In this document: piece after piece, positions 8,879 to 16,874 of the stretch
Layout of the letters: every line of letters starts with the position of its first letter
Numbering within the stretch: the stretch's first letter is position 1
DNA from: JBAOHV01 sp037045265
GTDB lineage: Bacteria > Actinomycetota > Acidimicrobiia > Acidimicrobiales > Microtrichaceae
Reading direction: 5' to 3'
Length of the DNA: 64,000 bases
Assembly: GCA_037045265.1 (NCBI GenBank)
Contig: JBAOHV010000016.1
Span: forward strand, 310,001 to 374,000
Translations under genes and position numbers: made by a program
The notes under the pieces: model-generated
What the model saw: the letters and a program-made list of their open reading frames with translations, nothing else
Told to the model about the DNA's origin: nothing
Databases searched by the model: none

Positions 8879-10533
8879 TCCGCTTCGAACATGTGAGCGT
8901 GACCTACCCGGAGGCCGCAGCTCCGACCATCGTCGACGTCGACCTCGAGGTGCCCGAGGGAGAGCTCTGCCTGGTCATCGGGCGCACCGGCGTCGGCAAG
9001 TCGACGTTCCTCGGCGCGATCAACGGGCTCGTGCCCCACTTCACCGGGGGGCATCTGAAGGGTCGGGTCCTGGTCGACGGCCGCGACACCTCGACCAATC
9101 CACCCCGGGAGCTCGCCGACGTCGTAGGCGTGGTCGGCCAGGACCCTGTTGCCGGATTCGTGACCGACACCGTGGAGGAGGAGCTCGCCTATTCGATGGA
9201 ACAGCTCGCGATCGCGCCCGACGTGATGCGCAAGCGGGTCGAGGAGACCCTCGACCTGCTCGGCATCGCTGACCTGCGCAGGCGTGCGCTGCGGACGTTG
9301 TCCGGCGGCCAGCAGCAGAGGGTGGCGATCGGATCGGTGCTCACAGCTCATCCGCGGGTGCTCGTGCTCGACGAGCCGACCTCGGCGCTCGATCCGACCG
9401 CTGCGGAGGAGGTTCTCGCGGCGATCACCCGGCTCGTGCACGACCTGGGCACCACGGTCGTCGTGGCCGAGCACCGACTGGAGCGCGTCGTGCAGTACGC
9501 CGACCGGGTGATCTACCTGCACGGCGACGGATCGGTGGTGCACGGCGCCCCCGATCTGGTGCTGGCCACGAGCTCGGTCGCCCCACCGGTCGTGGAGCTC
9601 GGCAGGCTCGCCCGATGGTCGCCGCTACCGCTGTCGGTCCGAGATGCACGACGGGTTGCAGGGCCACTGCGCGAGCGACTGGTCGCGCGGACGTCTCCCG
9701 AGCACACTCGCCGCGGCCGCGAGCGTGCCCGGTCGACGGAGCCGAAGCTGCGAGCCAGGGGCGTGACCGTCTCGTACGGCTCAGCCACCGCAGTTCGTGA
9801 GGTGGACCTGGACCTGAGCGGTGGCGAGATCCTCGCGCTTATGGGCCGCAACGGGTCAGGGAAGTCGTCGCTCATGTGGGCGCTGCAGGGGTCGGGTGAG
9901 CGCAGCGCCGGGCGCGTCGAGGTCAGCACCGATGCCGGCCGCGGGGCGGACCCGGCGTCGCTTGGTCCGGCCGATGCGCGCAAGCTCGTCGGCCTGGTTC
10001 CCCAGACACCGTCCGATCTGCTCTACCTGTCGACCGTTGCCGAGGAGTGTGCGCAGGCCGACGCGGACAGCGGGGCGTCGACCGGCTCCTGTGCGACTCT
10101 CCTTGGGCGGCTCGTACCCGACATCGATCCCGACGCCCACCCTCGGGACCTGTCCGAGGGGCAGCGTCTCTCGTTGGTGCTCGCGATCCAGCTCACCGCC
10201 AAGCCTTCGGTGATGCTGCTCGACGAACCGACACGCGGCCTCGACTACGCGGCCAAGGCAACGCTGGCGGCGGTCCTGGGCGAGCTGGCCGACGCCGGCC
10301 ACGCGGTGATGGTCTCCACCCACGACGTCGAGTTCGCTGCCTCGGCCGCCGACCGCGTCGTGGTCATGGCCCAGGGGGAGTTCGTGGCGGACGGAGCGAC
10401 CGCGGATGTCGTCGTCGCGTCCCCTGCATTCGCCCCACAGATCGCCAAGATCCTGGCACCCGAACCCTGGCTGACCGTTGCCGACGTCGCCGACGCACTC
10501 AGCGATGCGCTGACAGACGAACAGGACAGTTGA
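8875..10533 (+). CDS. ECF transporter duplicated ATPase (A1-A2 fusion)
   Basis: A 552-residue protein holding two complete ABC ATPase domains in tandem, replacing the usual EcfA1/EcfA2 pair. Domain 1: Walker A GRTGVGKST (about residue 37), signature LSGGQQQRVAIG, Walker B VLVLDEPTS, H-loop VVAEHR. Domain 2: Walker A GRNGSGKSS (about 323), signature LSEGQRLSLVLA, Walker B VMLLDEPTRG, H-loop STHD. The second signature is LSEGQ rather than LSGGQ. It drives vitamin uptake by ATP hydrolysis at the inner face of the membrane. It is coupled by ATGA overlaps to both the T gene before it and the S gene after it. Confidence 0.92.
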   Translation: MIRFEHVSVTYPEAAAPTIVDVDLEVPEGELCLVIGRTGVGKSTFLGAINGLVPHFTGGHLKGRVLVDGRDTSTNPPRELADVVGVVGQDPVAGFVTDTVEEELAYSMEQLAIAPDVMRKRVEETLDLLGIADLRRRALRTLSGGQQQRVAIGSVLTAHPRVLVLDEPTSALDPTAAEEVLAAITRLVHDLGTTVVVAEHRLERVVQYADRVIYLHGDGSVVHGAPDLVLATSSVAPPVVELGRLARWSPLPLSVRDARRVAGPLRERLVARTSPEHTRRGRERARSTEPKLRARGVTVSYGSATAVREVDLDLSGGEILALMGRNGSGKSSLMWALQGSGERSAGRVEVSTDAGRGADPASLGPADARKLVGLVPQTPSDLLYLSTVAEECAQADADSGASTGSCATLLGRLVPDIDPDAHPRDLSEGQRLSLVLAIQLTAKPSVMLLDEPTRGLDYAAKATLAAVLGELADAGHAVMVSTHDVEFAASAADRVVVMAQGEFVADGATADVVVASPAFAPQIAKILAPEPWLTVADVADALSDALTDEQDS

Positions 10534-11333
10534 TGACCAGGCCACCGGCGCTGCGAGTCGGACTCAGACCGGCGGTCGCGCTCACGATCGCGTCGGTAGC
10601 GGGACTCGCCATGTTCCTGTGGCCGCTGATCATCGTCCCGTCGCCCGGATCCTCGCATTTCGGTGATGCGCCGTTCGTGTTCGTGCTGATCCTGCCGGCG
10701 GTTCTCGCCGTGGTGCTCGCCGAACTCCACTCGGGTGGCATGGACACCAAGGCGCTGGCCATGCTCGGAGTGCTGTCGGCGCTGGGCGCTGCGCTGCGAC
10801 CGATGGGAGCAGGGGTGGCAGGCATCGAACCGATGTTCTTCCTGCTGGTGCTCGCCGGCCGCGTGTACGGACCCGGTTTCGGCTTCGCTCTCGGAACGAC
10901 CACCCTGTTCGCCTCGGCACTGCTGACGGGCGGCATGGGTCCCTGGCTGCCGTTCCAGATGCTGGCATCGGCATGGATCGGACTCGGCGCTGGGCTGCTG
11001 CCTCCCGCCAGAGGTCGATCTGAGGTGGCGCTGCTCGCCGGCTACGCGGTCGTCGGTTCGTACGCGTACGGGTTCCTGATGAACATGTGGTTCTGGCCGT
11101 TCGCGATCGGGACCGAGACCCAGCTCTCCTTCATCGCTGGAGCGGCCGTGCTCGACAACCTGCACCGGTTCTTCCTCTACACGGTCGCCACGTCGACGAT
11201 CGGGTGGGACACAGGTCGGGCGATCACCAACTGCGTCCTGGTCGTCCTGCTGGGGCCGACGGTGCTGGCGACCTTGCGCCGCTCGACCAGGCGGGCGGCG
11301 TTCGACACACCAGTCACCTTCGACCCCAGCTGA
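10533..11333 (+). CDS. cbrT: ECF transporter substrate-binding (S) component, CbrT-like
   Basis: A 266-residue integral membrane protein with about six hydrophobic helices, coupled to the ATPase gene (TGATG overlap). It resembles the ECF S family that includes CbrT, the cobalamin-specific S component. The motif DTGRAITN near residue 225 and NMWFWPF in the middle fit that group, and the operon is preceded by a cobalamin riboswitch. Cobalamin or a related corrinoid is therefore the expected substrate. It is the last gene of the operon and converges, after 14 bases, on the lipoprotein gene. The gene name is a family-level call; substrate specificity is inferred from context. Confidence 0.75.
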   Translation: MTRPPALRVGLRPAVALTIASVAGLAMFLWPLIIVPSPGSSHFGDAPFVFVLILPAVLAVVLAELHSGGMDTKALAMLGVLSALGAALRPMGAGVAGIEPMFFLLVLAGRVYGPGFGFALGTTTLFASALLTGGMGPWLPFQMLASAWIGLGAGLLPPARGRSEVALLAGYAVVGSYAYGFLMNMWFWPFAIGTETQLSFIAGAAVLDNLHRFFLYTVATSTIGWDTGRAITNCVLVVLLGPTVLATLRRSTRRAAFDTPVTFDPS

Positions 11334-11347
11334 CGAATCCAGCCGTT

Positions 11348-12851
11348 CTACTGGTTCAACACCCCGACGGCCCGAAGGTCGAAGCCACCGCTCCCGGTAG
11401 TGGGGTGGGCATCGAAGATCTGACGTCCGAACGAGTCGTTGTAGAGATCGCCCGATGCCGGGTAGTCGCTCGCTCCCACGACGTCACGCAGCCGCACGAA
11501 ACGGATGTCACCCAGGTCGACCGCACCGCCGCGCACCAGTGGATCGTTCCGCAGCGCAGCAAGATCGAACGCGGATCCCCAGCCTCCAGGATCCTTGCCG
11601 GCCAATCCACCCAGCAGACGGGGGTCCTGGAAGCCGAACCCACCGACCGGAGCCAGCTGGACGCTTGCCGAGTCGAAGCGTACGAAGTCGACGCCATTGC
11701 TCGACACCTCTACGAAGGCGAGCTCGGTGAACAGGTTCTCGCTCGTTGCGTTCTGGTTGAACCCGTTCTCGAACACAGCGAAGTCGTCACCGGCGCCGTC
11801 GACGATCGCATCGTCGAAGGTCATCGTGATCCGACCATTGTTGCCGAGCACGACGAGCGACGTGGTGTACGCGCCGACCGCGTTGGCCGGGGTCTGGAAC
11901 CCGGCTGTGACGTCGGCTCCAGGCACGTAGTCGACGTACCCGCTCGCCCACCCGACGAACGCCGGGTCGGCGGCCGCGCGTGCGTTGGATGTGGACCCGG
12001 CCAGCCCCGGCCGACCGGTGTAGCTCGAGCGCACGTCGTAGACCGCATCGAACACCTCATCCACCTGGCAGTCCGGTGAGGCCGATCGAGCCACGACCCG
12101 CGTCGGACCCGAGAGACCGTTCAGCGCGAGCGTCGACGACTCGGTGAACACGGCGCTCGAGATGTCGGCCTCCGCCGGCAGGGTGGCGACCTCGATCGCG
12201 TCGCCCCCGAGGATGGTGAACGTCAGTACCTCGTCGTCGTCGATGATGCTCAGGACCGGCGCGTCGGGGACCTCACATGCCGGCGCCGGTGTGTGACCTG
12301 CCAAGGCGGCGACGCTCACCCTCGGGGCTGCACCGTTGAACGCAGGCGCCCATGCCCACCCCTCGACAGAACCCTGGGCCAGCGGCCCGTCGGTGGCACC
12401 AACCGGGCTGAAGTCCCATGCCGTGGAACGGTCGGGTGCCTTCCAGTAGCCCCAGTATCCCCCGGTCGTCCAGCAGTAGGGGAACCCCTGGGTCGGCAGC
12501 GAGTCGATCGTGCAGACCGTGCCCGGTCCAGACTCGGATCCAGCGGTGAACCCTGCCGCTGCGAGCGCACTGAGGCCACTGGCCTGCGTGCCCGGAGCAC
12601 AGCCGATCTTCACCGTGTCGTCGAGTGCTGTGAAGTCGACCACGACGGTCACGCCGGAGTCGGGCTGGCATGCCTGACCGACTATCGCCGGCCCCCCAGG
12701 AGCGACCGTGGTCGTCGTGGATGTCGTGGATGTGGTGGTCGTTGTCGGCGGGTCGGTCGGCGCGGCAGGAAGCGACGACTATCGCTGCCACAGCGACCGC
12801 TACGGAGATGACGGCGCTCGACCGGCGCCGGCTCGTGGTTGACAAGCTCAT
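11348..12851 (-). CDS. riboswitch-controlled lipoprotein: DUF4430-like domain plus C-terminal beta-sandwich domain (one frameshift)
   Basis: An exported lipoprotein. ATG 12851 begins a signal peptide ending in the lipobox VVASC. The frame breaks near 12765-12780. In the next frame come a Thr-rich linker and a domain (GVTVVVDFTALDD, TSGLDALRQ-like SGLSALAAAG, YWGYWKAPDRS, GSVEGWAW) clearly paralogous to the protein encoded at 6693-7721. After a middle segment of uncertain fold comes a C-terminal domain of about 200 residues with DDFAVFENGF, ELAFVEVSSNGVDFVRF, LAGKDPGG and GGFDLRAVGV. I recall this pattern from secreted proteins encoded near B12 receptors of other bacteria, but could not check. 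A cobalamin riboswitch lies upstream. Extracellular corrinoid binding is the best inference. Confidence 0.72.
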
Positions 12852-12989
12852 TGGATGTGCATCGCCTTTCGGTTGTACGAGGCACGGAGGGGGCTCGCAC
12901 ACCGGGGCGATCGGCCGGACGTCTCCGACTGGCCGAGGGCACGGATCCGAGCTCACCGGTTCCGCAGTCCTCGACGGAGTTGGTTGAGC

Positions 12990-13130
12990 TGTTCGCCCCC
13001 GGCGGGCATTCCGACTCGCGGAGCTCCGAAGAGATCCACCTACGGCTGCGGGACAGTGCCGGACTTCGACCGGCTTCCCCCGCTCAGGGACATGTTGTGC
13101 CGGCGGGAGCCGGCCGGCGGACAGTACCGC
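12990..13130 (-). promoter_or_regulatory. second cobalamin riboswitch, upstream of the lipoprotein gene
   Basis: Read on the minus strand, GGGGGAAGCCGG, a short hairpin, GTCCGGCACTGTCCCGCAGCCGT (13042-13083, key part CACTGTCCCGCAGCCGT) is a near-consensus cobalamin aptamer core. GAGTCGGAATGCCCGCC follows at 13003-13021, the same element as in the riboswitch at 4955-5095. About 150 bases separate it from the lipoprotein start; that leader holds no gene and presumably the expression platform. The 12852-13157 gap contains nothing else I can support. Boundaries are approximate. Confidence 0.88.
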
Positions 13131-13157
13131 GGACCCATGCGGGATGAGACATCGGCC

Positions 13158-14346
13158 TCAGGTGGCGACCCAGAAGAAGCGTGACTGCCCCACCGACAGG
13201 TTCGTCCACTCCTTCACCACGACATCAGTCGCGCTCAGCGCGTCACCCGCCCTGAGCACCGGCGACGACTCACCCAGGTCGACGAGCACCAGGCCCTCGG
13301 CGACCAGGACCAACTCCGGGCCCTTGTGACCCTGTACGGGTTTGCCGGACTCGCCAGGCGCCAGCTCGACCAGGTGGACCTTCGCAGGGTCGTCTACATC
13401 GTCGAAGAGCCGTACGGCCGCGCCGCCCTCGGAGCCGTTGCGATCATGGCGCGCCACCCGTGTGCTGGGCGGGCGACCTATGCCCAACAGGTCGTCGAGT
13501 CCGATCTCGAGCCGCTCGCACATCGGGACGAGCGTGTCGAGCGACAAGCCACGCCGGCCCGACTCGGCCTGGGAGATCGCGGCCGGCGTCACTCCCGCGA
13601 TCTCCGCGAGCCGGCGCTGGCTGAGCCCCCGCGCCGAGCGAAGCCTCCGCAGTCCCTCACCCAGGCGACCCGAGGTGTACTCCTTGTCGAGCAGCACACC
13701 GGCGGACTCGGGATCGAGCGCGGCGACAGCACCCTGCACCGGCAGCGGTCGGCCTTCGGCCTTGCGCACCCGGACATGTCCCGCTCGCAGGTCGAAGACG
13801 CACTGCGCGATGCGCGCCACCGCGTCGATCACCGCGGTCCCACAGCTCCCCCGGGTGGCGCTCCAGTAGGCGATCGCGCCGCGCTCGAACAGCCGGGGAC
13901 AAGTGCGCGTGTAGAACTCCACCGCTTCGTCCGCCCCCCGAGCGCGCAACCATGTCGTCCAGCGACCACACCACGAGTCGGGAGCCTGGGCCGACCTCGG
14001 GGCCCAGCAGGTGCGACTGCAGCTCGTCCGGCGCCGGCATCGGATCGAACAGCCTGGTCTCCACTCCTGCTGCCCCGGGCTCGGCGGCATCGAGCCCAAC
14101 GCCATCGAACTCGTCGCCATCGAACTCGTCGCCCGACAGGAGGACCAGGCGGTGAAGCGGCGCCGGCGGGTCCAGGAACGCCTTGGCGAAGGGCACGATG
14201 TCAGCTGCTCGATCGGCAACCCAAACCACGTTGTCGCCGACAGCAAGTCCTCCGCCCAGCAGCTCGTCCAATCCAGGATCTCCGGACGGGGACAGCCGGG
14301 ACAGCGAACCGCTATCATTAGCCCTGCTAATGACCATGGTCATCAC
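13158..14346 (-). CDS. KaiC-like / XRE helix-turn-helix / cupin fusion regulator (one frameshift)
   Basis: A restored product of about 395 residues with three parts. Residues 20-160 resemble a KaiC/RAD55-type RecA fold (GDPGLDELLGGGLAVGDNVVWV, LVVWSLDDMV) in which the Walker A lysine motif is absent. An XRE helix-turn-helix follows (LRRLRSARGLSQRRLAEIAG, then TPAAISQAESGRRGL). A C-terminal cupin comes last (VHLVELAPGESGKPVQGHKG to GDALSATD). The frame breaks at a six-G run, 13937-13943; five G restores ADEAVEFYTRTCPRLFERG. It probably binds DNA and a small ligand, with a dead or altered nucleotide site. It is divergent from the DksA-like gene, and palindromes overlap its start. Confidence 0.72.
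14315..14343. promoter_or_regulatory. overlapping palindromes at the start of the KaiC/XRE/cupin gene
   Basis: TCATTAGC-cct-GCTAATGA (14315-14333) is a perfect inverted repeat with 8-base arms. ATGACCATGGTCAT (14330-14343) is a perfect 14-base palindrome that overlaps it. Both lie within the first codons of the regulator gene as annotated, and in the leader region of the divergent dksA-like gene. Autoregulation by the XRE domain is an obvious but untested reading. Confidence 0.5.
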
Positions 14347-14393
14347 CTTAACGTCAGGTACCGTGATGCGCCGTCGACTCGGAGGTCATCGAC

Positions 14394-14762
14394 ATGTCTG
14401 TGAACAACGAAGTGGACCTGTCCCGCATCAGGGAGCTGCTGCTGGCTGAGCGGGCCGAGCTGGAAGCCACCCTCGCAGACTGCGCTACGAGCACCGCCAC
14501 CGATCGCCCCGACGCATCAGATGGCTTCGGCGAGACCGAACATGTCGCCCACGCCGAACAGCTCGAGCTGTCCTCACGAGTCGCAGCAGTGGCCGACGCG
14601 TCGCTGCGCGAGGTCGACGCGGCGCTGGCACGCCTCGAGTCCGGCGATTACGGAACCTGCACCAGCTGTGGTGACCCGATAGCCCCCGACCGCCTCGAGG
14701 CACTACCGTCGACGGCGTTCTGCCTGTCGTGTCGGAGTGCAGCGGGAACGACGCTTCGCTGA
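14394..14762 (+). CDS. DksA/TraR family zinc-finger protein
   Basis: A 122-residue DksA/TraR-type protein: an N-terminal coiled-coil hairpin (about residues 8-85), then the four-cysteine zinc finger CTSCGDPI...FCLSC. Family members bind the secondary channel of RNA polymerase and modulate initiation, in some cases with ppGpp. The acidic tip residues of classical DksA cannot be placed with confidence. It is divergent from the KaiC/XRE/cupin gene with 47 bases between starts. It may be co-transcribed with the Sco gene 85 bases downstream, but a separate promoter is equally possible. Confidence 0.85.
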   Translation: MSVNNEVDLSRIRELLLAERAELEATLADCATSTATDRPDASDGFGETEHVAHAEQLELSSRVAAVADASLREVDAALARLESGDYGTCTSCGDPIAPDRLEALPSTAFCLSCRSAAGTTLR

Positions 14763-14791
14763 GCGGACACCGCTCAGGGACCTGCAAGGAC

Positions 14792-14879
14792 CCGCCACCA
14801 CACCCACCAGCAGCGTCAGGCCCCTCCCTCGACCGGATCCCCTGACATGGCGACCGCCACCACACCCACCAGCAGCGTC
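14792..14879 (+). repeat. pair of identical 26-base direct repeats
   Basis: The same 26 bases, starting CCGCCACCACACCCACC and ending CAGCGTC, occur at 14792-14817 (between dksA-like and sco) and at 14854-14879 (codons 3-11 of sco, encoding TATTPTSSV). Spacing is 62 bases start to start. This suggests a local duplication spanning the sco translation start. Confidence 0.7.
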
Positions 14880-15581
14880 GAGCCCACGCTCTCGTCGCCG
14901 TCGCCGTCTCAAGGCGGCGGACGTCGGCGCGCACGAGCGCTGGCGGTCGTCATCGTGGCGGCGAGCCTGGTGCTCGGCCTGATCGCACTGACGTCGTCCC
15001 GGCGTGACTCGGCATCGAACGCCGGGAACGACTCGACCTGGCGAGGCACCGTGCTACCCGCCGAACAGGGCAAGCCCGATCTCGTGTTGACCGACACGTC
15101 GGGGCGCCCCTTCGACCTGGCGGCGCAGACCGAGGGGCAGCTGACGCTGCTGATGTTCGGCTACACGAACTGCCCGGACATCTGCCCGATCAGCGTCGCC
15201 GCTCTCGCCAGCGCCCTGGACTCGCTCGACCCGTCCGTCGCTGCCAGCGTGCGCATGGTGTTCATCACCGCCGACCCCGAACGAGACACTCCCGAACGCC
15301 TGCGCAGGTTCCTCGACCAGTTCGACGACTCCTTCATCGGCCTCACGGGGTCCATCCACCAGATCGATGCAGCGCAGGCCGCCGCCAAGGTCCCTCTCGC
15401 CACCCGCGAGGAAGCCGACGTGGGCGGCGACTACGACGTCGGACACGCTACGCAGATGATCGCCTATCAGGCCGACGGCACGGCACGGATCGTCTACCCG
15501 TTCGGCACCCGCGAGTCCGACTGGGCCCGCGACCTTCCCCGGCTGGTGGCCGGCGAGATCCCGGAGGCGCAGCAGCGATGA
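14847..15581 (+). CDS. Sco1/SenC family copper chaperone for cytochrome c oxidase
   Basis: A 244-residue membrane-anchored thioredoxin-fold protein. A hydrophobic anchor lies at about residues 30-52 (ALAVVIVAASLVLGLIAL). The Cu-binding pair is in GYTNCPDICPIS (Cys about 109 and 113) and the third ligand is the His in YDVGHATQM near residue 199; all are present. It delivers copper to the CuA site of cytochrome c oxidase on the outer face of the membrane. It overlaps ctaG by four bases (ATGA), forming an oxidase assembly pair. An earlier part of the leader duplicates its 5-prime codons (see the 26-base repeat), so an upstream alternative start is not supported. Confidence 0.9.
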   Translation: MATATTPTSSVEPTLSSPSPSQGGGRRRARALAVVIVAASLVLGLIALTSSRRDSASNAGNDSTWRGTVLPAEQGKPDLVLTDTSGRPFDLAAQTEGQLTLLMFGYTNCPDICPISVAALASALDSLDPSVAASVRMVFITADPERDTPERLRRFLDQFDDSFIGLTGSIHQIDAAQAAAKVPLATREEADVGGDYDVGHATQMIAYQADGTARIVYPFGTRESDWARDLPRLVAGEIPEAQQR

Positions 15582-16465
15582 CCTGGTGGTGTGTAGCGAC
15601 CGAGCGACCCTGGGACTGGACTCCTCGCCCCTACCTGGGCGTGTGGCTCCTCTGCGCTGGGCTCATAGCGGCGTACGTGATCGCCTGGCGACGCCACGGT
15701 GGGCGGCCCACCCGGCGCCAGGGCTGGCAGTTCGCCGGCGGCGTAGCCGCGCTCTGGGTCGCGTCCGACTGGCCCGTGGGAGCGCTCGGCGGTGGCTACC
15801 TCTCGTCGGTCCACATGCTGCAGTTCATGCTGTACACCCTTGCCGCGGCACCACTGCTCATGCTCTCCACACCTGAGTGGATGGCCGCCGCAGTCCTCGG
15901 GCGCCTCCGCTTGGGCAAGCTCTGGGCCTGGTGCACCCGACCGGTGGCGGCGGCGCTCATCACCAACGCCGTCCTCCTGGCCACCCACAACCCGTTCAGC
16001 GTCGACCTCTTCCGCTCGTCGCAGGCGGGATCGTTCCTGCTCGACATGATCTGGCTGGTCGGAGGCACGATCATGTGGGCCCCGATCATCAATCCGATCC
16101 GGTCGCTACGCCCAGGCTCGGCGCTGGTCAAGATCGTCTACCTGTTCTGTGCAGCCGCGCTGATTCCGATGATCCCCGGCGGCTTCATCGCGTTCTCACC
16201 CCATCCGCTCTACGCGACCTACGAGCTCGCGCCCAGGGTAGGGATAGCCGCGCTCGCCGACCAGCAGTTCGCCGGTGTGCTCATGAAGATCGGCAACGTC
16301 CCTGTCATCTGGGCCGTGATGGGTGTCATCTGGTTCCGCTGGTACGAGGCGGAGCGGCGGTCGGACGAAGCGCGTCGCAAGGCGAAGGGACCAGCCCGCG
16401 GCCCTGTCCGGGCCGCTCCGGTCGCCACGTCGGCCGAACCGATCCGCCACGACGGCCGCATCTGA
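15578..16465 (+). CDS. ctaG: CtaG-type cytochrome c oxidase assembly membrane protein
   Basis: A 295-residue polytopic protein of the caa3_CtaG family, which assists the copper centre of caa3-type cytochrome oxidase. Family hallmarks are SSVHMLQFMLYTLAAAPLLML, the histidine-containing second helix, LLATHNPF and the GGFIAFSPHPLY region near the C-terminus, with about seven hydrophobic helices. The tail after residue 260 is basic and cytoplasmic. It is translationally coupled to the Sco gene. Oxidase subunit genes are not in the window. Confidence 0.9.
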   Translation: MTWWCVATERPWDWTPRPYLGVWLLCAGLIAAYVIAWRRHGGRPTRRQGWQFAGGVAALWVASDWPVGALGGGYLSSVHMLQFMLYTLAAAPLLMLSTPEWMAAAVLGRLRLGKLWAWCTRPVAAALITNAVLLATHNPFSVDLFRSSQAGSFLLDMIWLVGGTIMWAPIINPIRSLRPGSALVKIVYLFCAAALIPMIPGGFIAFSPHPLYATYELAPRVGIAALADQQFAGVLMKIGNVPVIWAVMGVIWFRWYEAERRSDEARRKAKGPARGPVRAAPVATSAEPIRHDGRI

Positions 16466-16486
16466 GCCGGACCGGGTCGGACCAGG

Positions 16487-16874
16487 TCAGACAGGCCCTG
16501 GTTCTCCGTCCGAGACCCAGGTACCGATCACTTCTTCACAAGCCATTATCAGCGGCGCGACGTTGGGATAGCCGGCGTAGGGCGCCAGCATGATCAGCGT
16601 CTCGCGCAGTTCGTCCGGTGTGAGCTCGCCATTGCGCAGCGACGCCCGTGCCTGGATCCTCCAGGTGTCGGTCTGGCCGAGCGTGGCGATCACACCCATC
16701 AACAGCAGCCGACGCGAATCTCACGTCGAGCAGGTCGCGGTCCCATACCTCGGCGAAGAGGCTGCGGAGCATGACGTCGTTGAACGCCATGGACCCTTCG
16801 GGCAGGTCGACGACATCGCCGGCGTAGACCTCGCGCAGCTTGGCTGCGCCTCGCTGGTACTGCTCCGAGCTCAT
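16487..16874 (-). CDS. carboxymuconolactone decarboxylase family (AhpD-like) protein (one frameshift)
   Basis: A small helical CMD-family protein of about 129 residues. The first part (MSSEQYQRGAAKLREVYAG to DRDLLDVR) and the second (LLLMGVIATLGQTDTWRIQA to VIGTWVSDG) sit in different frames; the break is near 16712-16720. The middle carries the conserved arrangement of the family (LRNGELTPDELRETLIMLAPYAGYPN). It lacks the AhpD CxxC, so a decarboxylase-like or unknown activity is more likely than peroxidase partner function. It overlaps the SnoaL-like gene by four bases (ATGA), suggesting that the two act in one catabolic pathway. Confidence 0.75.

Noticed and set aside
7033..10533. One 1166-codon open frame joining part of the DUF4430-like gene, the T component and the ATPase
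   Set aside because: It reads the wrong frame of the DUF4430-like gene and crosses the frameshift in the T gene. The real units are 6693-7721, 7726-8878 and 8875-10533.
12273..12956. Independent exported protein with His-rich tail after VVASC
   Set aside because: After the lipobox the composition becomes frameshifted nonsense; the Thr-rich linker and the DUF4430-like domain continue in the neighbouring frame.
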